Positions 21,514-33,542 of a stretch of 64,000 nucleotides of DNA are shown here, one piece after another. The stretch comes from Carnegiea gigantea (Eukaryota; Streptophyta; Magnoliopsida; Caryophyllales; Cactaceae), in contig JAKOGI010000449.1 in the NCBI GenBank assembly GCA_029747015.1, forward strand, positions 432,001-496,000, read 5' to 3'. The translations under genes and the position numbers were made by a program. Below the pieces are notes generated by a model. The model saw nothing but the letters and a program-made list of their open reading frames with translations, ran no database searches and was not told where the DNA came from. Position 1 is the stretch's first letter, and every line of letters starts with the position of its first letter.

Positions 21514-22367
21514 TTAGGTTGTAAGTATCTCGGAGATAAATTTGAAGGAGCAGAGCCCACCCAAGAAGTTATGATCAATAACACCATTGCCTTCAATAAC
21601 ATGAGCAAAATCAACTAGCTTAATTGCAGGACCAGATTTGTTATCATGAACCATCAAAACCGAGCAAGAATAGAAATGAGAAATTGTTTGCCCCTCAAAC
21701 CATGATTTCAGCTCCATTAACTGTGCCCCTCAAACCATGATTTCAGCTCCATTAACCGTGCCCACATGCCTGAAGGACCACCATAGACACTTGATGCAAG
21801 TGCACAATCCAGGTCTACGTTAAATCCTGGTGATCCATTCGAGGAGACAAACTTTCTCAAAAGTAAACTGACCTCTTCTGCTGTATATTTCTGGGTCAGC
21901 TGTTTCTCAGGCTTCCGGTAACCCAATTTCTCACCCCTGTAGATTTGCAGTCCTGACATCCTGAAACCCAACGGAAGGGTAGATGTTTCTCTATCTTTCC
22001 TGAAACATTTCTGAATGTATTCATCTGACGCTTATGGATACCAAGTTCTGGACCCAATCTTAACATCCATGATAGATGGGTTTGTGTAATTTGAGATTAG
22101 GTGTTCCAATACCAGATGAGGATGCAGTCCAGATAAATCAGAAGCTTCTAGAAACTTGGTTCCATAGAATTTGGGAAGAATTTGCGTATATGATCTGGAA
22201 CTCTTGCATCAGAAGAGAATTTCTCATAGAACAACTTCATTAGAGCCTCGTTCATTCTTCTGAAATGGCTTGTAAAAACAGCCTAATTCACCTATGAGTG
22301 GACCCAATTTCCCGTTAATGGCTTGGTGTCCTGCAACCTGGTGCTCTGGGACCTTCAGTGATGACAT
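21514..22367 (-). pseudogene. IPK2: Inositol polyphosphate multikinase (IPK2/IPMK) pseudogene
   Basis: IPK2 adds phosphates to inositol tris- and tetrakisphosphate. Read from the ATG at 22367, the copy starts MSSLKVPEHQVAGHQAINGK and runs full length (about 285 codons; the family is about 280-300). The inositol-binding P-x-x-x-D-x-K-x-G signature is intact as PSIMDVKIGSRTWY (near 22080-22040). The C-terminal VKLVDFAH-type box is present as IKLVDFAHVIEGNGVIDHNF, with the metal-binding Asp. It is broken by a frameshift after NEVVL near 22235 that is compensated about 60 bases later, by an in-frame TAA after RTWYP near 22035, and by a 34-bp tandem duplication (21691-21758) that shifts the frame. 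It has no introns in the coding part, as I recall for plant IPK2 genes, so retrocopy and ordinary duplication cannot be told apart. Confidence 0.9.
21691..21758. repeat. 34-bp tandem duplication inside the IPK2 copy
   Basis: The unit beginning cccctcaaaccatgatttca occurs at 21691 and 21725 with one mismatch. Because 34 is not a multiple of three, it shifts the reading frame right after MELKSWFEG. Confidence 0.95.
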
Positions 22368-23679
22368 TTATGCAAATTTTCTCATGAAGTGAACACCCAG
22401 TAAAACTCTAAGCCCGCTTAGTTAACACTGCATAGACAAAATAACAAGATCTTCAACAACTTACATAACCCCTCAGATAAAGGCTTGTCCAAAGGATCAG
22501 AAGGCTTGTCCAAATGATGGCAAGCATGCAGGTGTACACAGGGGGCAAACAATTGTACATAGCCTAATCCCGCCATCCCGGAATGGCAAAGGCAAATGAT
22601 TCTTTATTATTATTTTTTTTTTTTCCAAAGGTATAGGAAGTATTTAAATAAGTGAATTATACCTCAGACCGTGAGTAAATGAAAGTTCAGAAAAACGAAA
22701 GAGCTAAGTAGGCAGGACCAGTTAAACAACTTCCTCATGACAACAAAATCTAAACAAGTTCTGTTGGCCTTTTTGTCTTGTTGTATGGGGCACTTTATTC
22801 TTAGGCATTTATTCAGCTATGGCAATTATTCTGTAGCTCAGTTTCTCCACCTGATTTCACATGCAATAAGGAGTGGAGAGAAATTCAAGATAGCCATTCA
22901 TATGAGCAGATTTCAATGCTGATTTTTGCTGAAACTGAGATCTATAAGTTGTTTCAGTCTTCTGTCATAAACTTCTGAATCCTCCACCAACTAAAGTCAG
23001 AAGAAGGTTGCAACAAATTCTGATTTTCGTGCAACCGAGCCATACAAGTGAGTGCTGCAAGATTTTCATCAGAAGCCTCAAGACTTTCCTACATTTTTTG
23101 CAATTTCTTGCATTTCTTTTCATTCAGTTCAACACCTTCACAGTATCATTCTCTAAGATTCTACACTAATTTCTCACATATTCTGGATTAGATTCACTTC
23201 CATAATTGAAAATTTGATAAGAAAATAATATAATTGGGAAAAATAACATTCAAGCTGATACAGTTCATTTAAAAAAGGAAAAAAATAGAGAGAAAGAGAA
23301 GAGGGAAAAGAAACAGAGACGGACTTGAAATCATACCAAACAGCAACAATGTCTCAAACTCAGATAGATTCAAGCAAAAAACTAAACCTGCTGATAAATC
23401 TACAGGTAGAGAGCACAATATTTATAGCAATAGAATTCAATCACAAATTATATATAAAAAATACAACACGAATCAATCAATCAGAATTGGGGAAAATGCA
23501 AAGAAGATCAAATGCGCAGCTTCTTACTCTGTAGGGGAGAGAGAAATGATGATCGGAGGTCTTCGATTCTGGCAGCGCCAAAAACGATTTCACTTTTTGG
23601 CGGATCCCATGAAAAATTCGAATGTTCAACGAAAACGCTGAAATCAAAATTGCCCAAACCCAGTTTACTTAACTGATAC

Positions 23680-23686
<7 letters not shown>
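22368..23686. other. Upstream flank of the IPK2 copy, no gene recognised
   Basis: AT-rich sequence with a T-run near 22610-22625. Read on the minus strand, the part near 23530-23600 looks like a leader (gcgctgccagaatcgaagac, then a pyrimidine tract). It could be the old 5' untranslated exon of the IPK2 copy, with an intron between. That is inference; no promoter element is secure. Confidence 0.35.

Positions 23687-23710
<24 letters not shown>
23687..23710. repeat. G24 homopolymer, then AGGGGAAGGG
   Basis: Twenty-four G in a row, followed by two further G-runs. It is capable of forming a G-quadruplex and is likely length-polymorphic. Its length in the assembly may be unreliable. Confidence 0.9.
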
Positions 23711-23845
23711 AGGGGAAGGGAATCCTTTAGCCTCCAGTATTCATAGTTACTTTTCTTTTGGATTCGAATTCCCAGCAAGCAGCTCTAGGCTCTAGCGAAA
23801 GAATAAAAATGAAAGGATGAATTAAATTTTAAATTTCCAAGCTAA

Positions 23846-24276
23846 GGGTGTGTTCCGCGACAACGTTTTGAGTAGCGTTTAGTGTTTTAACTAAGTCAAT
23901 ACACTCATTAAGTAATTTTTAGTGTTCGATAACATAGTGTTTTGACTTGTGTTTCAAGTAGCGTTTAGCGTTTTAAGCAGTGTTTCTGAAAAGGTAATTG
24001 TATTAACGTTTGACATTTAAAAGTAGCGTTTTATTTTTTTTGCCAAAAAATATCCTTATGAAATTTTATATTTGGAAATTATCTATATTTTTTTATGTCA
24101 ATTTACATTAATCAGCTAATCCAACAGTTAAATTTATCAAACACATTATTTCAACTGCTCATCTAAACAGCTACCCGCTAACAACTAAATTAGAAACGCT
24201 ATCCGCTCCCTAAACAGCTATCCGCTACTTGAACTACTATCCGCTACTTGAACCGCTAATTTTGCCGAACAGGTCC
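23846..24276. mobile_element. Tourist-like MITE (431 bp)
   Basis: The left end GGGTGTGTTCCGCGAC is inverted at the right (reverse complement GGACCTGTTCGGCAAA), and TAA flanks both sides (23843-23845, 24277-24279). Inside each end are repeated motifs of the type caagtagcgtttag, reversed at the right as ctatccgctacttgaa. It has no coding capacity. The TWA target site and GGNCCTGTT-type terminus fit the PIF/Harbinger-derived MITEs. Confidence 0.7.
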
Positions 24277-24413
24277 TAAGTCATATCAGGGATCGGATTT
24301 CGTCGCAGCCCAGCTCAGCCCAGCCTGGGCACCGCGAAGAGCAGTCACCCTTTCCGCCGAACCCTCTGAATTGAAGGGTACAAGTAACATGGCTATAAAC
24401 AGATGCTACTGCC

Positions 24414-26736
24414 TAGAGATGGCAGTGTAGTCCGAGTTCGAGGCAAATCCGACCCGATCCGAGGATAAATAATCCGATTAAAAAAATCCAATCCGAATCC
24501 GATTAAAAAAAATCCGAATCCGAATCGGGTCGGATTGGATTCGGAGTTAGGTCCATCCGATTCGACAAAAAATTCAACCCGATTATTATTTTAATTAAAA
24601 AAATCACCTGATAAATTGAGAGGTGACTGTGGCTACTGTCTAGAAGGCTCAGAAGCCAGAGAAAACCCTATTCATTCACTGAATCACTCCTCCCAGCCTT
24701 CCCTCACGACTGATGACCTTCTCCCTCTAGCCTTGTCGCCGGCGCACCTCGTCGCTGGCAGCTTCTTTCCAGCTGAGGCGCGAAGAACACCAGTTCTCTC
24801 TGTCCTTTGAGGCTTCGATCTTCCTTCCCCACTGTTCATGTTTGCCTGTGTACCTGTGTCGCCTACTCACATGTTCGCTATGTTCTCTCTCTACCCTCGT
24901 CGCCGGCAGCTTCTTTGCGGCTCAGGCGCGTAGCCACCGAACCACGCACGCTTCTCTCTCCTTCGATCTTCCTCTTCCATTGCTCTTTAGATCTATTCGT
25001 GGTCCACGCTGCTCGCCACTCGCCGCTGTGCCTCTCTGCCGTGAGCCGTCCACTGTGAACGATTGCCGGTAACGGTAAGTATTTCTTTCCCAATTTTTTC
25101 CAGCTAATTTAAACTACAAATATGATGTCATTGATGGAGTTCTTTCATTATGGAGTTCTTCCCTACCGTGAACACATGTAAATTGCTAGAGTTCTTCCTA
25201 GAGATGGCAGCGTAGTTCGAGCTCGAGGCAAATCAGACCCGATCCAAGGACAAATAATCCGATTAAAAAAAATCAGATCCGAATCCGATTAAAAAAAATC
25301 TGAATCCGAATCGGGTCGGGTCGGATCGGATTCGGAGTTAGGTCCATCCGATCCGACAAAAAATCCGACCCAATTATTATTTTAATCAAAAAAATCGCCT
25401 GATAATTGATAGGTGACCGTGGCTACTGCCTAGAAGGCCCAGAAGCCAGAGAAAACCCCAGTCATTCACTCAGTCACTCCTCCCAGCCCTCCCTCACGAC
25501 TGATGACCTTCTCTCTCTAGCCTCATCACCGGCGCACCTCGTCGCCGGCAGCTTCTTTCCGGCTGAGGTGCGAAGAACACCGATTCTCTCTGTCCTTCGA
25601 GGCTTCGATCTTCCTTCTCCACTGTTCGTGTTTGCCTGTGTACCTGTGTCGCCTACTCACATGTTCGCTATGTTCTCTCTCTACCCTCGTCGCCGGCAGC
25701 TTCTTTGCGGCTCAGGTGCGTAGCCACCGAACCACGCACGCTTCTCTCTCCTTCGATCTTCCTCTTCCATTGCTCTTTAGATCTGTTCGTGGTCCACGCT
25801 GCTCGCCACTCGCCGCTGTGCCTCTCCACCGTGAGCCGTCCACTGTGAACGATTGCCTGTAACGGTTAGTATTTCTTTCCCAATTTTTTTCAGCTAATTT
25901 AAACTACAAATATGATGTCATTGATGGAGTTCTTTCATTATGGAGTTCTTCCCTACCGCGAACACATGTAAATTGCTAGAGTTCTTCCTAGAGATGGCAG
26001 CGAAGTTCGAGTTCGAGGCAAATCAGACCCGATCCGAGGACAAATAATCTATTAAAAAAATCCGATCCAAATCCGATTAAAAAAAATCTGAATCCGAATC
26101 GGGTCGGGTCGGATCGGATTCAGAGTTAGGTCCATCCGATCCGACAAAAAATCTGACCCAATTATTATTTTAATTAAAAAAATCGCCTGATAAATTGATA
26201 GGTGACCGTGGCTATTGCCTAGAAGGCCCAGAAGCCAAAGAAAACCCTAGTCATTCACTCAGTCACTCCTCCCAGCCCTCCCTCACGACTGATGACCTTC
26301 TCTCTCTAGCCTCGTCGCCGGCAGCTTCTTTCCGGCTGAGGTGCGAAGAACACCGATTCTCTCTGTCCTTCGAGGCTTCAATCTTCCTTCTCCACTGTTC
26401 GTGTTTGCCTATGTGCCTGTGTCGCATACTCACCTATTCGCTACCTTCTCTCTCTACCCCCGTCGCCGGCTCAGGCGCGTAGCCACCGAACCACGCATGC
26501 TTCTCTCTCCTTCGATCTTCCTCTTCCTTTGCTCCCTAGATCTGTTCGTGGTCCACGCTGCTCGCCACTCGTCGCTGTGCCTCTCCGCTGTGAACGATTG
26601 CCCGTAATGGTAAGTATTTCTTTCTCAATTTTTTTTTCCAGTTAATTTAAACTACAAATATGATGTCATTGATGGAGTTCTTTCATTATGGAGTTCTTCC
26701 CTACGGCAAACACATGTAAATTGCTAGAGTTCTTCC
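24414..26736 (+). repeat. Triplicated left end of the hAT element (about 785, 790, 748 bp)
   Basis: Copies begin at 24414, 25199 and 25989, each with tagagatggcag, the terminal motif itself. Each contains the subterminal atccgaatcc cluster, a pyrimidine-rich stretch starting gaaaaccc, and a possible 5' splice donor: GGTAAGT at about 25074, GGTTAGT at about 25864 and GGTAAGT at about 26609. The third copy is shorter through a deletion near 26320 and another near 26470. The matching acceptor (ttcttaacag, AG at 27021-27022) lies 11 bases before the ATG, so each copy looks like promoter, non-coding exon and intron start. The open frames inside are unlikely to be genes. Confidence 0.92.
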
Positions 26737-27033
26737 CCGCCGTGAGCCCATCCTAGAATTCTTCAAATGAAAAGCAGGGCATGAATTCTTCAAATGCTAG
26801 AACTTAGGTTTGGTAAATTAACTGAAAAACAATTAATGTTTGGTAAATTAAGAACTTAATTTTTTGGGGGGGGGTCATGAATGTCTGAGAGACTAATACT
26901 CTGAGCTCCATTACTTAAAACAATGAGCATTAGCCAATTTGTTTGGTAAATTCATTAGTCATTAAGGTTTAAGAACTTAGGTTGTTCTAAGTTGCTAATC
27001 ATATTAATTCATTTCTTAACAGTGCAAATTGAG

Positions 27034-29315
27034 ATGACTCGTCGTTGTGACTCTTGGGATCCTATTGATGTGGATTCAATGCATAGTGAATCATGTACTC
27101 CTAGTGAAAGAGATAATGTTGCAGCAAAAAACATTCCTGAGCATGGTAGTGGTCAAACAATTGATGTTGACGTTGAGAGTGCGCACAAAAGAAAACTAAC
27201 CTCAAGTGTGTGGGATCATTTTGAAAGGAAGATGATGAAAGGTAAAATGAGGGCAATTTGTAGTGGATGTAAGAAGGATTTTGTGGGTGATAGCAAGAGC
27301 GAAACTACACATTTGAGGGACCATTTGAAAAGATGTTTTAAAGTGAAAAATCAAGTTGATGTAAGGCAAAGTATCTTGAGAGCAACAGTTAAAACGGATA
27401 GTTCCTCCGTTTTAATAGGAAAATATAAGTTCAATCCCGATATCACAAGGCATGAGTTGCAGAATATGATTGTATTGCATGGGTATCCTCTTTGTATAGT
27501 TGATCAAATTGGGTTTAAAAGATATTCAAATTGTTTGAATCCTGATTTTAAGGTAATCTCAAGAAATACTTTAAAATCAGACATCATGCGTGCTTATAAG
27601 GAGGAGAAGGAGAAGTTGAAAAAATTGATATCATCACAAGAGGGACGGGTTGCTATTACTTCAGATATGCGGACTTCAAAGCCTCAAAAGAAAGGGTACA
27701 TGGCTGTGACTGCTCATTTCATCGATGATGATTGGACTTTACAAAGTCGTCTTGTTCGATAAGAATAATATTTAATTGCTTTCTAGTAATTCATTTTATG
27801 TTACTAATTAATTTGATTTTGTATTTAATCTGATGTCGTAAATCTTACACTTTGTATATTTCTTTGTTTTATAAATTCCATTAGGTATGCATATGTACCA
27901 TGTCCACATAATGCGGTGGCAATATTCAAGGTGTTGCTTGAATGTTTGGTTGATTTTAACTTGGATGAGAAAATTTCTACTATTACGGTTGATAATTGTA
28001 CTACCAATGATGGTGTAATAGAGAATATGCTAGAAAACTTGACCCCACTACCCTTATTTTGGATGGTAGATTCTTACATATGAGGTGTTGTGCTCATATA
28101 TTGAATTTGATTGTTAGAGATGGTTTAGATATCATTGCTTATGCCATTGAAAAAGTTCTTGATGTCGTTGCTTTTTGGACTAACACTCCAAAAAGGGTTG
28201 AGAAATTTGAGGATGCTTATAGGTATTACAAGATTGGTGGGGGTAAGAAGCTTCAGTTAGACTGTAAGACAAGGTGGAATTCAACCTATGAGATGCTAGA
28301 GACTGCCATAATGTATAAAGACGCTTTTACTAGGTTTAAGAAAAATAGTAAAGGAAAAGTTGAAAAGTTTGCTTTACCTACTCCACAAGAATGGCAAATG
28401 GCTAAGGAAATTTGTGATAGGTTGGCATTGTTTAGCAAGACAACTGAAGCTTTTTCAGGTAGACATTATCCAATGGCAAATTTGTATTTTCAGAAAGTTT
28501 GTGAAATTAGGCTTGCATTGAGAAAATGGTTATGTTATGGGAATAATGTGATTGAGTCTATGGCGAGGAATATGATTGAGACGCTTGATAAGTATTGGAA
28601 TATAATTAATGGCATATTGGCGGTAGCTTCAGTTTTGGATCCGAGAAGTGTATCATTTTACTTTCATCTCATTTATGGTTATTCTTATGAGTTTGAATGT
28701 GAGAGAATCAAAGAATTATTGTTTGAATTAGTTAATTATTATAAGAGTAAGCTGCATTCTACACATGAGTCTCCTTCAAAGCACATGGAGTCCAATGTTA
28801 GTTATGGGAAAAGACCATTAGATGAGATAGATGATTATGAGAATTTGTGGGATAAGCATGTGTTGAAGATAACGCCTAAAACTACTTGTCGATCTGAAGT
28901 GGAGAATTATTTGGAGGAGGATAGAATTGTTCTAGATGAACAAAAATCTGGTGGAGTACAAATTCGGGCAAATATCCTATCCTCTCGAAAATAGCTCGAG
29001 ATGTCCTTGCAGTGCCAATTTCTACTATTCCTTTAGAGAGTGCATTTAGCAAAGGTGGAAGACTAATTAGTGAGCATCGTAGTAGACTCCATCCATCAAC
29101 AGTTGAAGCTATGATGTGTCTTCAAAGTTGGCGATTTATGATATTTCAAGGTAAGTTATAAAGTATTTCTCTAAGTTTATATTTACTTGTGGCTATTACA
29201 TATGATTCTTATATGTAATTTTATTGTCTGGTTTGTAGATGCTATTAAAGATAACCCATTTGCATTAGAAACTATTGATGAGGATGTGGATGCGGATGGT
29301 GATTGTGATGCTTAA
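27034..29315 (+). pseudogene. hAT transposase with BED zinc finger, three exons, broken
   Basis: Exon A (27034-27758) carries a BED finger: SSVWDHFERKMMKGKMRAIC, CSGC, then HLRDHLKRC. The RNase H-like core starts with VAITSDMRTSKPQKKGYMAV (first catalytic Asp). Exon B (27885-29150) has ITVDNCTTND, MRCCAHILNLIVRDGL, LQLDCKTRWNSTYEML and, near its end, the hAT dimerisation block SKIARDVLAVPISTIPLESA and HRSRLHPSTVEAMMCLQSW. Exon C (29239-29315) adds an acidic tail ending DGDCDA. Breaks: the donor at 27759 reads ATAAG instead of GTAAG; one-base losses near 28035 and 28953 shift the frame. The second intron (29151-29238, GTAAGT...AG) is normal. Confidence 0.9.
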
Positions 29316-30329
29316 GTTGAATGAGTAAACATCAAGATAATTTTGGTCTCTTATTACTTTTATTTATTAAAATAAAGTTTAAGTTTTTACACTGATTGTG
29401 TATTAATTGTTTTATACATTGTAGGTCCAAAGTCGAAATAATTGACATTGATTGTTAGCATGGACATTGCAAAGCAAGAGGCATGGAGCTTTGGGAGAGC
29501 ATTAGTAGCCTTGATTTTTACCTTTGTTAAGTTGGATGATTTTTTTTTTTTTTTTTTTTGGAGACATTGTTAAAAGTGTGTAATTTATATAATTTGTTGT
29601 GACTTGTGAAGGCTTCGGTAGATGGACTATGTAGTATGCGGATTTGATGATTGGACTTTCATCTGTTCATTACATTGCATATTAACAATTTTGCATTAGG
29701 AGTTTAATTGCTTTGAAGGAAAGATCATGCAAAAATGACACGAAAAATGGAAAAAGCATTCAAAAATAGCAAACAAACCAACATAATCGGATCATATTCG
29801 GATTTCATCTGATTCGATTCGATTTGGATTCTGATCTTAGATCGGACTTCATCGGATCGGAGTCGGATCGGATTTTCGCATCCGAATATTAATTGGATCG
29901 GATTCAGATGTTTATACATCCGATCCGAATTCAACCCGTTGCCATTCCAACTACTGCCTACCACTACAAAGGCAACTAATGTCGCTACTTGCCACCGCCA
30001 CCTATCTGTCTCGTAGGACTACAAAAAAACCTGTTCGACTCGATGAGTCCTATTGGATATAATAACAACAACTAGCTTCCATTTAATAGTGTACACATGA
30101 CAAATATGCCATTTTTGTATCCCCTTAATTATTATGTATACAGTGTCAAAGTCCCTAATTATTATATATACAGTGTCACGTCATAGCTGCGCACTGGATC
30201 TCACTTTCCTCCTATTCATCCGGTTATTTTTCTCCATTAATGTCAATTTTTTTTACCATCGTTCTTACTAAGATTGTAGACTTTCTTTCTTAGCATATTC
30301 AGTTTGTTGTCTTTCTAGTTACGCCAAAA

Positions 30330-31134
30330 TTGAATGGTCTTTTGATGGTACAATTGATGTCCAATCGCTTTCATTCTTGATTCTCATGGAGTTCAACATC
30401 CTAACCCTACATATAACGTTTGGCTTCGCTTACACCAACTCATTCGTTTTTCATTATTTGCAGCTATTTCTCCTAAATTGCTAACTGCAGTGCATGATTT
30501 GGTTCACTCTAAGCAAATATGGCAAAGTTTGGCGCATTGGTTCAATATTGCTAGCCTTACTGAGTCATGGATCTTAGGCGTTATGTATCTAATTTGTCTA
30601 AGGATCCCAAATAGAGCATGGAGGATTATTCGTGAGGTGCTAAATATATTGTTGATTCTCTTGCTTCCATTCAGACATCTATTTCTAATATTGATCTGGT
30701 TCAATTAACTTTGAACGAATTAGATGAAGATTATCATACTTTAGTGACTGCTCTCTCCTATGGCGCCAATTTACTTACTTTTGAACCTTTGCTCTAAGTT
30801 GATTCATTATGAGCAGCGGTTGATGTTTCTTAAGTCCAAGAAACTTCTTGGTTTTCGGCATCCAGCTTTTGCAACCACTGTGACCTATTCTAACTCCCCC
30901 TCAAATAAGCCTCCGCAGTCTTCTACTTCTTCTCGCAGGAATGGCTACAATGGTGGCAATGAGGGTAAAGATCGTAACAGTAATCGCAAGGGAAGTAAGA
31001 ACCAAGGGGACACTAATTGTAATTCAAATAAGAATCAATCTCATGCTTCCAATCGAAGTATGCCTATAGGAACCGCTTATGGTAATAATGCTTTTTTAGG
31101 GTCTAGTATTCAATGTTCATCTCCTTATACTAAC
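30330..31134 (+). pseudogene. Copia gag, broken
   Basis: The frame reads HPNPTYNVWLRLHQLIRFSL and HDLVHSKQIWQSLAHWFNIA, the copia gag core. After a break it continues with IDLVQLTLNELDEDYHTLVT and FEPLLSKLIHYEQRL. It ends in an Asn/Ser-rich linker (RNGYNGGNEGKDRNSNRKG) just before the solo-LTR insertion. The zinc knuckle lies on the other side of the insertion at about 33545. Confidence 0.8.
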
Positions 31135-33537
31135 TTTATTAGCAGGTAATAATTTATGTAAAGGGATCTTAGGTTTGCACCCTAACAGTGAAACCCTGAA
31201 TTTTTTTTTATATTTAGATTTATTTTTATGTATAATTATATTGTGACTGACAAACCTAGAATGCTTGAGCTCATAGGGGCTAATTTTAGGAAATGTAGTG
31301 GTGTAGTCAGGAAGTGAGTCAAATGGTCCAAGCCAAAGGGATATTATTTTTCCCAAATGTTCTATTCCCGAAAAAAATTCAAGAAGGATGGAAGTGAGTC
31401 AAATCTAGTATGTAAATGACTCTCGGCCCTTAAGTAAATAAACTTCCCCCTCACTCCTCATCCCCCCCAACTCATCATTTTCCCTCACACTCTCTCACCT
31501 CACGACTTCCCTCCCACCGTCCATCTCCCTCACTCTCTCTCACTCACCATCTATTCCCCTCCCTCTCATGAGCAGCCACTAGTCGCCACCGCTGCCTGAC
31601 GTTGAGCGGCCACCCCCAGGCCATCATCAATCTCTGCGCCTCCACCCTCTTTTTGTTCTCTTGTTAAGTACTTCAAGCCCTTGCCTAATGTGTTGAATTT
31701 TCTATTGTTTCTCCCTCCAAAAAAAAAAAATCTTTAAACTTGGCCATGAAATTTGATGGTTGCACTCTGCTATGATGTCTTTTTCAGATTTGAACTCTTA
31801 ATGGGAGAACTAAAACACCATAAGGTTTTACCTTTCTCTATTCTTCATTTTAAGGTAAAATATCTGTCTCTCCTCTTATGGCTTGGATGGTTTGGTTGTT
31901 TATCAATTAGGAGTAATTGTATTGTTGGGTAAAAGGATTGTATGCATGATTTGAGGAGGTTTGGGTCGAATTTGGGATGGAAGGAAGGTTAAAAGTTGAG
32001 TTATTGTCACTATTGGTATGCCGAGAAAGTTGTCTGACTTTGTGGGCTTACTGGCAACAATCAAGATCCCTAAAAATTATGGAAAAAATTCTGATGGTAA
32101 GTCCAAGGTCCTCTAACTAGAAAATTTTGAATTTTGTGAATCGGAGTTAAAATAAACAAGTTATAACCAAAATACGGGACCGCGCAAAACTGGCTATAAC
32201 TGGGACAGTTTAGGGATTTGTTGAAATTTGAACTAGTTAGACTCAAGTTCTGTTAATCATCATAAAAGGAAAGTTATTATCTCAGGAAGTTGGGAGTGAA
32301 ATTTGGGGATAATCTGGAAAGCTCAAAGTAGCAGCATGTGTGTGGTTTAATATTTATAGCATTGTAAAACTTTATTTGAGAGCTGAAATTCATTGGGTGT
32401 AAGAGGGTGCTTAGAAAAATTATTAGGGTATAGTGGGCTCATAGAAGATCGGGCTAGTAGTTGGAACTAACAGAACACTATTATTGGAAATTATTTTAGG
32501 TCAAGTTAGCATTCCGAGCTCAAGCTTAGGCGATGTGTTTTAACAGGTAACAATCATGTCCTAACCCCCCCCCAAATATCCCTTAAAAATATGTCCGGTG
32601 AGTATGATTGAAAGTGCGCTTGAATGTACATTGGGGTTCTATCATGATTGTTACTGAAGTTATTGTTCAACTGGCATTTGCATGAGTTTATCTTGAATGT
32701 TTTCGTTACAAAAATAATAATGAAATGTTTCTGGATCAGGATGGGTTGTGTTAGGCTATATTCCGTTCAAAGATTGATGTTAATTGTGAATGTATACGTA
32801 ACTGAATGAATGAGCGAGACTGAGGGTTTATAGTCTTATTTTGTTTGAAGGCCATTAGCCTTCCAGGGTAAAATTACATGCATGTTAGCGGTCATGTGCC
32901 ACCTTGTTGATGGACATGGACCAGGTGAGCGGTAACCGTCCAAACTGGCGGTAGGTCATAATATGATTAGGTTACGCGGCTGCATTAAACCCAAATGCAG
33001 CCCATGAGACCCAGTGAGGTCTCTTGCCCCCTTTATCCTGAAACTGAATAAGTGGGACTTGGGTTGTTATATGTTTCATATTGAGAATGCGTAAGTACTT
33101 TGAACTACTTGTGTTTTTCCCCCACCCCTAAAATGGTTTGAAATGAATTTATGTGCATGTTTTGACAGTTAGGGGTGGTTGTTATTTAGTTTATCTCACT
33201 TTTTCAAATGTTTTGTTTTCAAGTGAAGTACATGAGCGTGGGAATGGGAACCCAATTTAGAGCAAGGCCTCATTATCTAAGATTTCATTACAATGAATTA
33301 ATTTCATGTTAAACTTATTTTAGAGATTGTTGATCAGATTGGACATTGATGCAGTTGTCACCGGGATTTGAACTTATGCTTTAATTTGATAATAAACTAT
33401 GCATTAATGTTTTTAGTTGATACTCATCCTAATATTTCCAAAAGGAAAATACGGCGGTAGCATCCCACTTAGGTTTTCCGCTGCCACGTAGGTTAATATT
33501 AGTAAATAAAAAGGGATTAGAAAATCAGGGTGTTATA
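31135..33537 (+). mobile_element. Solo LTR of a gypsy element (2.4 kb) inside copia gag
   Basis: The copia frame breaks at ttatactaac (31125-31134) and resumes after the same ten bases at 33533-33542. At least the last five (ctaac) form the target duplication. The right end ends cggcggtagcatccc, then cagggtgttata, like the ggcggtag...gcgttaca ends of the Tekay-type LTRs elsewhere in this window. The final TA is probably a mutated CA. The left end has lost the expected TG. No coding domain or primer-binding site is present. Confidence 0.65.
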
Positions 33538-33542
33538 CTAAC

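Larger units (their letters stand above)
24414..29950 (+). mobile_element. hAT transposon, complete ends, inactive
   Basis: The 5537-bp element starts TAGAGATGGCAG, and its right end read in reverse starts TTGGAATGGCAA, a short imperfect inverted repeat. The perfect 8-bp duplication CTACTGCC flanks it (24406-24413, 29951-29958), which is diagnostic of the hAT superfamily. Both ends hold many subterminal copies of atccgaatcc/atcggattcgg, likely transposase binding sites. It encodes one BED-finger transposase (27034-29315) preceded by a long tandem array (24414-26736). Two frameshifts and a mutated splice donor show it no longer makes a normal transposase. Confidence 0.92.

Noticed and set aside
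24616..26607. Open frames of 76-105 codons repeated in each tandem unit of the hAT element
   Set aside because: They lie in a region better explained as non-coding first exon and intron start. The reading frame is not kept between copies, and no domain is visible.
24414..26736. Tandem repeats considered as a satellite or CRISPR-like array
   Set aside because: Only three long units, each starting with a transposon terminus, in a plant genome; CRISPR does not apply.
30504..30704. Minus-strand frame opposite copia gag
   Set aside because: Shadow of the copia gag coding strand.
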